Assembly (NCBI GenBank): GCA_003344405.1
Contig: NOWV01000099.1
Span: 1 to 64,000, forward strand
Reading direction: 5' to 3'
DNA length: 64,000 nucleotides
From: Trichoplax sp. H2
Lineage: Eukaryota; Placozoa; Uniplacotomia; Trichoplacea
The stretch's first letter is position 1. Every line of letters starts with the position of its first letter. Shown one piece after another: positions 25,054-38,800 of the stretch. The position numbers were made by a program, and so were the translations under genes. Under the pieces are notes generated by a model. The model saw nothing but the letters and a program-made list of their open reading frames with translations, searched no databases and was not told the DNA's origin.

Positions 25054-28000
25054 CTACAACGATGATTTCACCGAACCCTGACGCTGTTGTTGAAGGGCAT
25101 CATACATGGCGGCAGTGATAAGTTGGACATTTTCTTTGGTGCAATTATATCCCATAAGTCCAATCCTCCAAACCTGATAGTGTTGATTAGACAGCAAACG
25201 AAAAAGAAATAAAATTAAACGATAAAGGTATTATTCTTTTTATGGTAGAAACATAGTGTATAATAGTATCAAATTTGAAGGAGCAGTATAGCAAAAGCGA
25301 GACCTGACGATATTATATCAACACCAAATTTTAATTATCTATCATAAAAATATTTCGATCATACGTATACTAACTACATAGAATATCTACAATTATAGGC
25401 CTGCACGTTATATGGAAGAACACGAGACAAATATGTAATAGATAAAGATAGACGCAAGTATTGAACCCACCTTCCCTGCAGTTTCACCTAGTCCGCCAGA
25501 TATTTCTAGATTGTATCTAGACAACGGTAAATGTAGATCTTAGATAAACTATTTATACGAGAAATCTTATCATAGGATTTCTCCTTTCAAATGTCATTGA
25601 TCAATTACCCAAATTGGAATGTTAACAAATAACTGAACAAAGATAATTCAATTATAACTTGCTTAACATATCGCGTCATTTGATGTAAAAAAACATCACA
25701 AGATCAGAATAATTCTATCAAGTGATTTTTACATCCATACTTTTGCATTATAAACGTTGCAACTTCCTTCCAATTAATGCCATTTGGAACATTGACTGCG
25801 GTTACTGTTGGCAATCTAGCAATCTATCAAGAAAAAAGCATTTATACCATATAAATCCAACATTTAAATTAACGTCATACGACCTACGTATTTATCATTA
25901 GACTGCGTAAATTCAATCCCCTTTAATAACGTACAAAACTTGGGTAGTAACTCCTTAGCAGTGTAAGGCAAGTATTAACCAAATCTATCTTAGATATTCC
26001 TCAAAAATATTACATTAGTGATATCAATACCTTCTTTTTGACATAGAGCTCTAGACCTAGCTTCTGTAATTCGTTCCATAGTAATTCTGAATTTTCTTTA
26101 TGACGCCTCCATGAATTCTCCAACCCCTGTATATTTCAATTCCAATCATCGAGCATAAAATCAATTCCATTATATTAATTTATTAAATAACTGTTATCTT
26201 CCTATCTAAGAGTCGTTCTATTCAAAGCGCTACAAATTTATTACACCGAGTAACCGAAATGAAGATTTTTGCTCCAAAATTTCTCATAATATCAATACGG
26301 TGAGTTCATTTAATCATTTCGAATCAGAGATTGCTAATGGTTGAGATAAAGAACCATTTGACCACTTATAAGTCTATTATTCTAAATTATGACTATCACT
26401 ATAAGTAGATTACAGGGCCATCAGTTCGATGACTATATTTAATTATTTCTATCCAGAGATTAACAATTATTCAAAGTCTTGATAATAACTTCTGATTCTA
26501 ACAGCAATGCAAATTAGATAGTTCTAAGTTACATATTCGTATAATATCGAAGAGCTGATTTAAATGTTTATTATATGATGATATAGGGATATAGTGTGCA
26601 TTGCACTCTATCAACTAAATTGAATTTAAATGCCATGATAACCTGGTTTGTAAGTAATCTGATGATATTAATATACTATTCAGTTACTATTTATATCGAA
26701 ACTTTGCTCAAATAATAAAAGACGCAACAATTATACTCTAGTTGTAATAAAGTGTTACCAGGAACTGCATTAAGAGACCGATTTTAATCGATGCTATTTT
26801 ACCTCGTTGCACAGAATAGAGATTCCTTCCCTAAGAGCGTAGAAGCTGCTAATAGGACCGGTATGGTGATATCTAAAAATGTATATTGAACCTTCATTTT
26901 CTTAACTAAATGACCTCACCTGAAGATCTTGCGACAATTTACGAAGCTAATATCAAGTGTAGCTTTATAAAATTTGAACATAGAAGAAGTCGAGAATCCT
27001 CATCTTACGGTTTACAATATTAGTCTCTAGTTACCTTCTAGGCTGATCGTCTACCCCCCAATAATTTGCAAGTTGTATCAGATCGAAATAAAAAGATTCA
27101 ACCTTAGTTTTTCGATTTTTCACTTTATCCCTATTAATTTTTTATTATTATTCCATTAATATTATCATGCTTCAGATAACAATTTCTACCAATGTACTAT
27201 TAACTGATTATTTCTATCATACACTAACCATGCTCTTGGGCTAAATGAAATCGGAGAAGCACCAGGAGGACTGCTAAGACATTTCTGAGCTCCACTGTAG
27301 ACAATATCTATTTCTGTTATAAAAAGATTTATTTACTTAGTAAAAAATTTTTCTACGCTATCATATTTCCTAGCCCTAAAATTTTAGTTATATGCGTAAT
27401 TTCTAGGTCAAAAAACAAATGAATTCACAATTTTTAATTTATTGTCTTCCAATATAACTTATTATTAACTAATTCATCAAATTCAAATTAGCCTGCGACC
27501 TTGAATCATGTATACATGGACCTATGTGACTGTAGCTCGATAATCATAATGGTACGAAAGAAATATTGTCAATACTTATTATAGCTAACACAAAGGTCTG
27601 TATATATATATATATACTGTATTTACTAAAGATCTAAAATTTATCAACATTAATAAATAGATTACTGCTATCTATGAGTTATATGCACCTAATAAATAGC
27701 AAGATCAAGCTATACTTTCTAACACTATCATCAGTCTAAAGCATGTCTAAAATTTTTACTAATTGAATTAAAGCCGCTTTACTAATCCAATAAAGAGTTT
27801 AATGGGGATTTTATTTCGTCTTTGCAAGTTATATAACAACAGCAGACATGATATTATTCGATCCCAATCACTTAATAGTAGTTTTTATTTATTAACTCTT
27901 ATTTACTAGCCGTTTTCAAGCGTTTGTTCGCGGGAAGATTAAAATTTCTATAAAGCCGTAGCGTTTGTTAACTCACCCAATTCATCAACTTTGATTGGAA

Positions 28001-29035
28001 TTCCTCCTAACGATGCAACCGTATCCACTAGCAATAAGCAATTATGCCTATGAAATAATAAAGCCATAAAAGCTTAAAAGTTTTTAGTAGCATGGGTCAC
28101 TATTTCACAAATACAGAAAATAAATGAGTCTTCAATTAATCAACAGTAATTCTAACTATAAGTACATAGTCCATGGCATGCGTAGTCACATAAAATTTAA
28201 CCTATGTAGCAATTTATCGATATTTTAAATTTAGATTGTTCGATTTTTAATAATTTTTGTAGCTGTAACTGATATCTTTGAAATTTTAAAAAGACCAACT
28301 TGTGACAAAGTCTACCAATTCCTTCCAAAGGTTGTAAAACGGTTGCAGATGATTCGGCATGAGTTATGAAAAATAATTTTGGCTTGTCTCGGATTAATCC
28401 CTAAGTGAATTTTAAGGGTTTCATGAAAGAAAACCCCAGAAACATTATTTATATATCACAAAAGTCTATAACATAGTTAAAATAATATTAAAGCACTTCT
28501 TCAATCTCTTCCAAGGTGAAGACTTGGCCGACAGGTTTCTTAATTGTTGTTACTTTTGCCCCTATACTTAGAGAATTTAAATCAGATTTCGTATATTAGT
28601 AATAAACCATCTTAGATTACTAATAAAACTTGTAAATACTGCTATCTATTTTATTAATAATGTCGTACCGTATCTGCTGGATAAATCAAAAACGCGAGCT
28701 CCCCATAATCCATTTACCGCTACTAATACTTTATCATTACGCTCGACAACATTAGCAATCGCTGCTTCCATAGCGGCATGTCCTGTACCACTAATAGCGA
28801 TAGTCAAACTATTATTGGTCTGAAATATATAACGCAAACCTTCTTTAATTTCATCCATTACATCTAGAAATTCTTTATGTAAATGACCCAACAATGGTAA
28901 AGCGGAGGCTGCTAAAACGCGAGGTGATGCATTCGATGGCCCTGGTCCCATTAGCAGTCTTTGAGGAACTTTAATGGGAGTTAATAGCGAAGTAGGTGCT
29001 GAAATGGGAAGTGCTGATTGTGCTTTTTGAGCCAT
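25054..29035 (-). CDS. AGXT: Alanine-glyoxylate / serine-pyruvate aminotransferase
   Basis: Eleven minus-strand exons encode about 399 residues, close to the family length of about 390: 29035-28669, 28561-28497, 28400-28300, 28047-27977, 27313-27229, 27130-27035, 26872-26803, 26126-26031, 25823-25741, 25516-25471 and 25173-25054. This is a class V PLP aminotransferase. L-L-M-G-P-G-P-S-N lies near the N-terminus, followed by [19 protein letters not shown] is in exon 4, and exon 5 carries the expected PLP lysine in Y-S-G-A-Q-K-C. Exon 7 has Y-H-H-T-G-P-I. It converts glyoxylate to glycine using alanine or serine as amino donor. The protein ends S-S-L, a weak form of the type 1 peroxisomal signal. 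No amphipathic mitochondrial leader stands out before the core. Exons 2 and 3 have weak donors (GTGCTT and GTTGGT), but the frame and homology run straight through. Confidence 0.93.
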
Positions 29036-29849
29036 TCTAAGATCACTAATCTACAACTACGTTGCTGTAAAACTAATTCAGCCACGATAATAATTTGTGA
29101 TGGCAAAAGGTACCGCGCATGCTTCTTTACGTTAGGGATAAGATTTGCAAATCATATTCTCGTATAATGATATGCGGATTTTAGTCATAATTTGTTTACG
29201 TTATCTGGATTAGGACAGAGTCCATCAATGGATGTTGTATGCCTATTCCTGATTGGTTACAAGAGTATGTTTTTGGTGAATAAAAATGTTTTCATGAAAA
29301 ATATAGACTTATTAATTAATTAAAAGCTTACAGACATTCTTCCTACAAAGATACTGGTATCTTATTAACTCTCTTGATTTACGTACATAAGTTTTTATAC
29401 TATTAAACTGCATTTCTTATTGTTGGACTTATTCAATAACAAGATGTAAAAAGATTGTATAATCCATTTAACTTCTACAGGATGCACAGCAAGTAAAAAG
29501 CAAAATCGACTAAGACTTAATTTATTCAAACAATTTTAAACCAAAAACTCTGCTATATGCAGCAGAATGAATTAAAACAATTTAGCATCATGTTCAATAG
29601 CTTATTTTATCAGTAGAAGATAAAATTGCTTTCTATACTAATTAGTAAATGAATTTATAGTAATAATTTGGAAGGTAGAGCTATTAAAACCGTAGACTAC
29701 CTTACAATCAGGACAAGTTTAGCAATTAATAATTAAAGCTATAGATCATACGCCAAGTATTAAACACGAATCTCATAAATTGATATCCGCAACAAGATAA
29801 TTCATAAACTAATTGGTAATATCAGTTATTATCTACTGGCAATAACATA
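29036..29849. other. Non-coding spacer between AGXT and the first CRT-like gene
   Basis: AGXT starts at the left edge and the neighbouring transporter ends at the right edge, both on the minus strand. I see no exon and no pentamer cluster here. Confidence 0.5.
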
Positions 29850-32785
29850 TTAATTTTGGCTGTTGTTGTCATTATCATCTGCGAGTATCCCCTCTTCCAT
29901 AGCAGAAAAGTGGCTGTACAATAATACACACGGAAGGATAATTGTGACGCCTGCAATGATAAATCCAGTTGAAATCGTAAAATGAGGATACCAATGGAAA
30001 TATTTTTTATCTGTAAACATGGTCCAAAAAAACGCCACTAACGGTATAACGAGAGCTTGAATTATAACGAGATAATTTGCTCCATCCGCATATCGAAGTA
30101 GTAATAGCGACGAAAGTTGACTTATACAAAAGAATAAAATGAAAGCGCAAGAAATACCAGCTGCCCAAGGATAATGAACTTTAGAATTTCCAGTAAATTG
30201 AGACATTAAACCACAAAACATTCCGTTTCTGAATTGTTGCAACGTTTTCGACTGCAATTCAAAAGTAAAAAATCCAACGTAAAAATCCAAAAAACTTTAG
30301 TCTTACTTACGGTACAGTAAGATAACAAAATTCTAATATTTATCCTCAAATATGTACTAGACGACTAATACGGTATAACAGTTGAATTTATAAATAACCG
30401 TATTAATATCGACATTAGGTGGCCAAGCCATGTTTACTAATGCAGATTATTATTAATTTATCATTAAGTTCAATTTCAAAGAATAAGGGAACGAATTACA
30501 GCCTTAGGTGTAAATTATTATTTTTGTTAACGTGTGCTACGTAGAAGTATAAAAAGTCGTGTTACTATTTAATATACCCCATCCTGAAATAAGAATGATT
30601 TAAACAAGCGCTGTCAGATATCTTCGATTTTCTTATTACTAAATACTACCATAATAATTAATGTAAATAATGTATTCAGCTACTACACTGAGTAAACGAT
30701 ATATCTATCAAATTTCTGAAGGTTATTTAAATTTAGATAGCACCATATCGCCACATAATATGAGAAAAAACGTTTCGCATACGGGCATCCAGTAGTAACT
30801 ATATGTGGCTGCTTGCTATTAAATAATTATAAATAGTTAAGTTCTAAGGTATATGTGTGAGATCCGCGCTTTACTTAGTTGCAGAGCTTAATATGACGGA
30901 TAGTGTTAGGTAATAATTTTCCTATTTCAATAGTTACTCCTACTATCTGTCAATATAATTATCATATGTGCAAATAAAAGCTTATTTGGTTCTTACTAGT
31001 GATCCATGAAATCACATGAATTATCTTTTTCTACTCTATAAATGTACTGTATCAAATGGAGCTTACCAAGAGCTTCCGTTACTGCGATAGTGTTCTAGTT
31101 ATTATACTTTATAAATTATATCTATAGGGTTTAATAATGATACTAGCATTTGAGTTATTTACTGTGATTTCAAGTCTAATAATGCTTTTACGAATGATTC
31201 TTATTTTGTTTCCATTATAATATCATTTATTCAACAATATAACCGTACTTAATACTATTGACTAACCCTTGAGGTCTATATACTAAAAGATGTTACGTAC
31301 GTAAACACGATCATTTCACGCAGCAGTTCATCTTATAAGAAAATTATAGCTATTATACGTCTTGAGCAACAATACCGCTATTATAAAACTTCTAGAAAAA
31401 TATTAGAACAATTGTCAACATTAATAGTTTTGAGGACCACAAGATTGTAATAGATATTAATCTTGTAATTTAATATTACTCTCGTTCATGACTCTGATCA
31501 CAATCCAGTTCGAGTGCTAGCAAGCGATTGCGATATTCTTGGTCTATACGAGAATATTTCTGATAAGATATTTTGTAATCACACGCACACTTAAATCTAA
31601 AGATTAAGCGGTTAAATGATCATTTATCAATACCATTATCATTTAGTAAGGCTCATATTTATTTATATCTCTTACCATACTGGAGGGGATAGTATAATCT
31701 GATATAAATAACTTCTTATTATCATTAAAATGTTTATTCCAAGTCCTTTATTTACCTCACCAAAACCTGGAATAAATTCAACCCAAAATACCAGTCCAAA
31801 GTAGAAAACCTTGTAAGTTTGCAACCAAGCTTCAAAAATTAAAGCTTCTTCCTATAGTAGAATCATACGCGTTTATCCAAAAATAGAATTATTTGCATGT
31901 CTTTCTTGACGATACTTTTAAATTAGCTCTTATTTAGGGCTAATTACTTTGCAATTAATACAAAAATTATTAATGGTAACAATAAGGTAAATAAGAGGGT
32001 CGAAATATATCAATATGCATATATATATTATAAATGATTTTGCTAACCATCGAATCTTTTTTAATCTCTCGTTCTTGTAAAACAGTAGATAAGCTATTAG
32101 GTAAATAGGCTAGTCCAAAAATTATTGGCCATACCAATGATTCTCCGGCATGATGATCATATTGATTATCGATATTAAAAATGTTCGGTTCAAACGAAAT
32201 AAATAAGCCGATCAAAGTACCCAATGTACATATTAGACGGCCAGCACCACTAGATTTATGCAATACAATATAACTTAAAACGACAGTGTATGGAATTCTT
32301 AAAGATCTGAGAATAACTTGTAAACTAGGAGTAGTCCTATTTGGTGGACTTGCATAGACAACAAAAACAGCATTCAGAGCTTCTAACAAACCAAGTAGAG
32401 CAAAAACTCTGTGCGAAGTATATGATTTGAAACTAAATGATGGATTGTATAATTTGACCATTAAAGCAGCTAGCCAAAATGCAACAGGGAACCAGATATC
32501 ACATGATATAAGAGTATAGTATTGATTACTGTGACAATAGCCTGATAGGAGAATACTTTGTGACAGAATAGGTAAGGTAATACTAACGCCACATAGGGTC
32601 ACAATGCATATAATCGCACATATTGCTTTAATAAATGTCAGAGAAGTATGCACATTACACATAGGCAGTTTAAATTTGCCGTTAGTAACTGCTTTCTTCC
32701 TTTCATCTCCTGCATAATTGGTTATATCGTCAGTAATTTGTTGAGAATTGCTAGAAATTAATACGGTCGTTTCATCTGCATCCAT
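29850..32785 (-). CDS. CRT-like drug/metabolite transporter, copy A
   Basis: Three minus-strand exons (32785-32048, 31851-31756, 30251-29850) encode about 411 residues. About ten hydrophobic helices are readable: six in exon 1, one in exon 2 and three in exon 3. The order of conserved features fits the CRT-like family (relatives of the Plasmodium chloroquine resistance transporter). There is a G-L-L-E-A-L-N-A helix, an R-I-P-Y-T-V-V-L-S helix, a repeat-end Y-L-P-N-S-L-S-T-V-L-Q-E motif followed by K-K-D, then a loop with N-G-M-F-C-G, and late helices with L-R-Y-A-D-G-A-N-Y-L-V-I-I-Q-A and P-L-V-A-F-F-W. Known members move peptides or glutathione across vacuolar, lysosomal or plastid membranes. 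The substrate here is unknown. The intron positions and the 96-base middle exon match copies B and D. A more distant DMT family remains possible. Confidence 0.78.
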
Positions 32786-35154
32786 AATAAATGGTAATTT
32801 AACCTTTGCACTGATAATTAGTATTATAATTTAAGATCTTTTCACGTAACGAAATGATACTTTACTCTAGGAAACAAGTTATAATACAAATATCACTAAT
32901 TAAACCTATCGATATTACCAATATTAAGCTAAATGCATGACATGTACATGAATAATCACATTACAGTACAATAAAATTCCACAGCCATCTGCAAGTACCT
33001 GTTGATTTACAGCAAGATAATGATGACGATAGTTTTCTTCGCATCCGAAAATTTAGCATACAAATAGGTTTTAGGAGTCAGTTGAAACTTTTGACTTATA
33101 CGGCTAATTGCAAGCTTAGTAAAATAAATAAATTTTCATGTATTTGATAAACTGCATCTTCTATGGTATAGTTGTCAATACGACAGCAGTCATGATAGAA
33201 CTGCAGTATGTATTTAAATGCGATTTTTAATGGATAATAGATCAAGCCATAGTTGTACGGCCCAGTTTATAGGTAATAATATCGAGGAATATAAGATATT
33301 AAAGTAGTTCGATTAAAAATAAGGTATTTTGAGTTAATGACTTAAAATATCAAAATCTAATAAGACTGGCAATACAGAAGCTACATAAATAAATATTAAC
33401 AGCAAACATCACAGAATGGGAACAAATGCATTTTAAAGCATTTTAATATCGTATTTATATTGGTAATAATTACTAGTTCTTTGAAATTTATTTATATGAG
33501 GTCTATCTGATTGAGATTGCAATAATTGTTTACTATTTATTGTTTTATACTGTTACGGTTGGTATTTAAAGACTGCAATATAAGTAAACTTAATCAAGTG
33601 TTTTACTTTAAAAATTTTTGACTCTTCTAAAACTGAACTTAAATCGACCTTGAGCAATTTGATAGAACTCATTTCATCTTAGCTTTTGCCTATGGAAACC
33701 GAATTTAGATTCAATTTTTTTCGATTAGGAGTTTTAAATATTTATAAACCTTTCTTCAAGCACCAAAATCTAAGTCTAGCATATCTATGGATTACACGTA
33801 CTACATACGGTCACTGGAATATATGAGTATCATGTATGATCATGCAAAAATTATATCGCGAATTAAAATATTTCTTATTTCTTATGTATGTCTATATAAT
33901 GGGCTAAAGGTACATATATTACTAGAAAATTCTTCTAGTATATTATTGATCATGTATAATAATACCTTGTCATAATTTATAGATTCTACCACCCTTCTCA
34001 CTTGTAAACACTTAGCTCTTATTTGCATACATGATCGTTTTCGAGTACGTGACAACATTATCAGATGACTTCCATAAGACCTTAATATCCTTTACAAGTA
34101 GCTTATAACTAAATGTTTGGTAAGGTATGCCGTCATAAACAGCATGATACTAGATAAGTTTATTTTTATACTTGTTATTGCTAAAACTTAAGCGATGACG
34201 CAATTTAACGAAACAGCACACATTAGAAAAATTTTCTTGTTCAACTTAGATTCAGTATTGATATGGAGAATTATACCATTAATTATCTATCCGTATAGAA
34301 ATCTACTTATATTTGATGATTGGTTTGTTTCCTCTTTATTTACTAGTTTTATCCTTTCTGAAGAAACTTACATTTTCATGAATAATGTTAAATTTAGTTT
34401 TTAGGTAGAATTACTTTCTCTTGATTTTGACAAGTTTTTAGTAAATAATAACGATATAGATTCCATGCTGTAACTAAGCTAGAATTTTATATTTTGATGT
34501 CGTAAGACTTAGAAATTTGTCATAATATTCAATAGAAATAGAATCTTTTTTATTTTAAATCTTGGATATATGCGGTACTAAAATATTAGAAATAAAAAAT
34601 ACTGCAATCGCAGCATTTCTTGTTTTATTACATTACTATGAACATATAAATGTCTATTTACATAAATATTAAATAAATGCAAACGTAGTGTTTGATATTT
34701 TATTGAGATAATGAAGCTCATATTATTGTAGAAGCTATAAAATTTTATAGAGATTTATCATAAGTTCATAAAAAAAGTAAAGTATTACAATTTTTACTAA
34801 ATTGAATATACTAATAATATATTTGCTATCCTAATATATCTCTTAAGATCAGCTACGTCAGCGATTAGTTAACTATTCAAAATTTCACTTCTATTTCTAG
34901 AAAGAATTCCTTCAGATTAACGGCTGTGAATCTGGATCTAATACTCAGTAAATATGGTACTATTTGAATCAAGTAGGATTTGGCTTTATAGCCATTAATA
35001 ATTATATAATAACCAAAGAGGAGGCTAGAAATGATATTTATATAAAATGGTATCGCTAGTTACAGGTAACTTAGAATCAGTTGACATTTCCTTAAGAGGT
35101 TACCTTTTAGTTAGAAATATGGTATGAGAGTAGTTTCCATCAATATGTGTAATA
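32786..35154. other. Non-coding spacer between transporter copies A and B
   Basis: Two kilobases of AT-rich sequence with no exon I can support. Open frames at 33787-33975 and 34195-34404 (+) are compositionally random. One isolated GTACA word lies near 32965, but there is no cluster. Confidence 0.45.
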
Positions 35155-37168
35155 TTAAGATGGTACGCTTGAATCAGTTAAAGTACGCATATCGTCATTG
35201 TACTTATTTAATGCTGCTTCTCTTGAAGCTCGTTTCTTGTCATCCAAAATACTGAAGTAATTATAAAGTAATACGCATGGAACGATAACCAAAACGCTAG
35301 CAATAATAAATCCTGTAGATAACGTGAAATGAGGATGCCAGTGAATGCCATTCTTAGAAGAAAATAATGTCCAAAAGAAGGCAACCAAGGGAGTTACTAG
35401 TGCTTGAATAATTACTAAGTAATTAGCTCCATCTGTGTAACGAATCAGTAGTAACGAAAAAAGTTGAACTCCAGTAAAAAACAGTATAAATGCAGACGAT
35501 GCACCAGCGGCCCAGGGATAATGAACGTTAGAATTACCAGTATATTGAGCCATGAATCCACAGTACATGCCGTCTTGAAATTCTTTGAAAGATTTGGCCT
35601 GCCAAAAATATAGATACATATAGAAATTGCATTTCTCAACTCAAATTTAAAGTCAATAGCGATCAGAACAGATAATTCATAATGATTCGGACTGAGATTT
35701 CTAGTAGGAGATAATCCTAGTAAGCTATAATGTAAACATTAAATAGTCTGAAAATTTCTAATAATTATAATAAGCTAAACTCTGCCGATGGTGGGTGTGA
35801 AATTGAAGAATTAGGTTACATGTAATGGCATCTTTACATAACAGCCATTTCTGTATGCTGTTGCTTGCCATATAATGGAGCGATGGTGTTTTAGCTTGCA
35901 GTGTCTTAATATCTTTGGTAACTAATATTATAAGAACTAATCAGCTAATTCTATTTGAAAAAGTAGTATCATGTATAAAGCTAGTTGCTTCCAAGTGTAC
36001 AGTCGTAATAGACAGAAATAGCATTTCTTGCAGTTTCAGTCATTCATACGGTACACTGTATTGCATGTCAGTATAATAACAAAGTGTCGTCGGATATTTT
36101 AAATTGCTAGCATATTTTGCAATTAAAACGTTACCAATGCTAATCAATGAGTTAATTCCGATAAGACTGAGATTGAAGATGCATTTATCAATACAACTTA
36201 TATTATTTTTATTAATTTACCGTTCCAAAGCCGGGTATAAATTCAGTCCAGAAAAAAAGCCCAACAAAAATAAGTTTGTAGGTTTGAATCCATGCCAGAA
36301 ATACAAGAGTTTCCTCCTATTGATATAAAACATCATTAGTAAAATACACGAAGGTATCATTTGCTTAAAAGAAATGATAAATAGTAATCCCTTCAATCCG
36401 TAAAAGCATAATTGGCGGAGTAATAAAGTTATTTTATAACTGTTGTAGCGCTATTATTAAAAATTCAATAACCTTTGCATCTTTTTTAATATATCTTTCC
36501 TGTAAAACATTTGATAGACTACTTGGTAGATATGCCAACCCAAAAACGAGCGGCCAAATTACTGAAGCAATACCCTTCTTTCGATATTGACCATTAATAT
36601 CGAAAATAATAGGTTCGAAAGAAATAAATAATCCGATTAATGTGCCACATGTACATATTAGGCGGCCAAGACTGGGACGCTTGTGCAATATCATGTAACT
36701 TAATAAAACCGTATAGGGAATTCGTAACGTCCTAAGTATAGCCTGCAAACTTGGTAAAGTTCTACTCGGTGGACTACCATAAACCACCATGAAAGCATTG
36801 AGAGTATCTAACAGACCTAGGAGTACAAGGACTTTATGTGATGTATAAGATTTGATGCTAAACGATGGATTGGTCAATTTAGCTATAATAGCGCATAACC
36901 AAAATATGACTGGAAACCAAAAGTCGCACGAAACAAGGGTAAAATATTGATTGCTAGCACAAATATTTGATAAAAGAACTTGTGAAAGAACTGGTAGGGC
37001 AATATTAGCACCGCATAGGCATATAATACAGACGATAGCAATCATAATTTTGGTAGCTCGTGGTGAGAAATAAACATTGCATATTGGTAGCGTTATGCCG
37101 GTCTTGTTGGCAGAATTAATACTGCCAGTGACTACCACAACATCGACTACATCTTCATTTTCTTCCAT
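35155..37168 (-). CDS. CRT-like drug/metabolite transporter, copy B
   Basis: Three minus-strand exons (37168-36473, 36316-36221, 35598-35155) encode about 411 residues. The start is the ATG at 37166-37168. The open frame extends slightly further upstream but has no ATG there. The architecture matches copy A: ten helices, G-L-L-D-T-L-N-A, R-I-P-Y-T-V-L-L-S, Y-L-P-S-S-L-S-N-V-L-Q-E, D-G-M-Y-C-G, and R-Y-T-D-G-A-N-Y-L-V-I-I-Q-A. The middle exon is again exactly 96 bases. The C-terminal cytosolic tail is longer than in copy A and is charged. Copies A and B are the most similar pair, so they look like a recent tandem duplication. A pentamer cluster lies about 400 bases upstream. Confidence 0.78.
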
Positions 37169-38333
37169 TTTCGTGGATAGTACTTCTAACAAATAAATAA
37201 AATAATTTGCTGTTTATAGGTAATATAGGTAGTACTTTAGTTTGAATAAGAGCTTTTATAATGTAGTACTTTGCGTATACGGGTATGAAATTACGCGTGT
37301 GGCAAAGCTTCCATAAATTATATACTTTAGCCAGCTGGTAGGCAGTTGCATATAATAACCGGAATTCGGGCTTTAGCTGTAACCATTTAGGACAAAGGGA
37401 TTGCAGTTATGATCTATAATTTACTTCACTTGCATGGTAGATAACTAATAAACATCAGGTTGGGTAAGATTTATTGGTAAGGCATCCTACTGCTTAGCTG
37501 AAATCGAGCAATATAACATGTAGACAGACACTTGTTGATGTGAAGAACCGCATGTGCCAGCGTTACTACGATACGCGATGTACAGTACAATGTACAGTAC
37601 GCTGCCGTGGGCTACTACGTACTGTAACTGTACAGTACAGTACAGTACTGTAAATGATACAGGACAGTCAGCGTACAGTACAATATTGCACAGTGCACAG
37701 TACAGTACGTAATGTACTGTCATGGAACACCAAAAAATATGCTGCACCTTCTTCCAGTAGAGGTCTGATTAGTTTCTATGGCACCCGGAAACAATAAAGT
37801 TGTGTAAGTTAAATGAAGCCAAAACTATTATATATATATGTAAATATTATTTTTCCCTAAATATTATACAGGAATTTCAATGAAATACAACTTTGATTTA
37901 TTAATGAAGGGTTGCCATCGAAAATGATCAGATTGTATGGTACTGTAGTTAGTAGAGTACAGTATCACGATAGAATATTGATGAAATCATAATTGTTTAG
38001 AGGTCAATATTATTGGTACGCTTAATCCCAGGAATCGGCCAATAAAAAGGCAAATTATAATTAATTCTCGTCATTATTCTAAGTAATAATTAAATAGCTG
38101 AAAGCTTAGTCGTCGTCGTAGATTGATTCTAGTTAACAAATTACGATAACTGCATTTCTGATACATCTTTTCTTGGCTGTTTTACTTAAGTATGGTAAAA
38201 GTTCATATAAGTCATAAGGGAAATTGTTATATTGTCACTCATCTCTCGATTGTAGAATCAACGGCATTGAAAGGCTAGAGAACGAGAATACACAGCTGAT
38301 ATTGGAATAGATTATACCAACCAATAGGACATC
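37169..38333. other. Non-coding spacer between divergent transporter copies B and C
   Basis: This is the shared 5' region between copy B (-) and the broken copy C (+). It holds the pentamer cluster at 37560-37712, annotated separately, and a short (TA) run near 37830. An open frame at 37487-37747 is produced by the repeat. Confidence 0.5.
37560..37712. repeat. GTACA/TGTAC pentamer cluster between copies B and C
   Basis: Dense GTACA and TGTAC words with strand switches, including a run of several consecutive units near 37625-37655. It lies about 400 bases 5' of transporter copy B. Confidence 0.75.
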
Positions 38334-38800
38334 TTGATAGAATCAAGAGAATCAACTCCTTTATTAATTAATGGCTCAACTAATTATAACCGTAAGGATG
38401 CGATTAATATCGTTTGCGATAGTAAAGACGATGCACTTAATTTAAATACTGTTACTTTATCGTATTCAATGTTTGTCGTCTCTCAATCGACTGCAAGCAT
38501 ATTCATTGCTATCATTACTGTTCTTAGCCAAGTTGTAATGAATATTAGTTTACCTATACTATCGGAAATTATCGAATCTGGTCACTGTCGTAGTAATCAG
38601 TTTTTTGGGCTTATTTTATTCTACTTTGTGGTTCCCCATTCTTTTAGGGCAGTTGTTTTGATCGTGAAACTATTGCGCCCTACTTTTAACGTCAGGACTT
38701 ACACTTCTTAGAAATATTTAATTCTTTTGGGAGCATTGAACGCTGTCAATGGATTATTGATGGTATATGGTAGTCTATGCAGCAACAGTTAGCGAATTAA
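38334..38800 (+). pseudogene. Broken CRT-like transporter, copy C (5' part)
   Basis: The frame matches exon 1 of the transporter family: a polar head, a first helix, then S-G-H-C-R-S-N-Q-F-F, the counterpart of C-H-S-N-Q-Y-Y/F in the intact copies. It reaches F-N-V-R-T-Y-T-S and meets a TAG at 38709-38711. Homology continues in the same frame after the stop with L-N-A-V-N-G-L-L-M-V-Y-G-S, then a second stop occurs near 38790. There is no in-frame ATG at the start; a stop lies upstream of the first codon with homology. Exons 2 and 3 are not found downstream. This is a decayed family member. Confidence 0.8.

Noticed and set aside
33787-34404. Two plus-strand open frames between transporter copies A and B
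   Set aside because: Ile/Tyr/Leu-rich random composition, and neither matches the transporter family.
37487-37747. 86-codon minus-strand open frame
   Set aside because: It spans the pentamer cluster. Cys/Tyr/Leu bias is the repeat's signature, as at 187-465.
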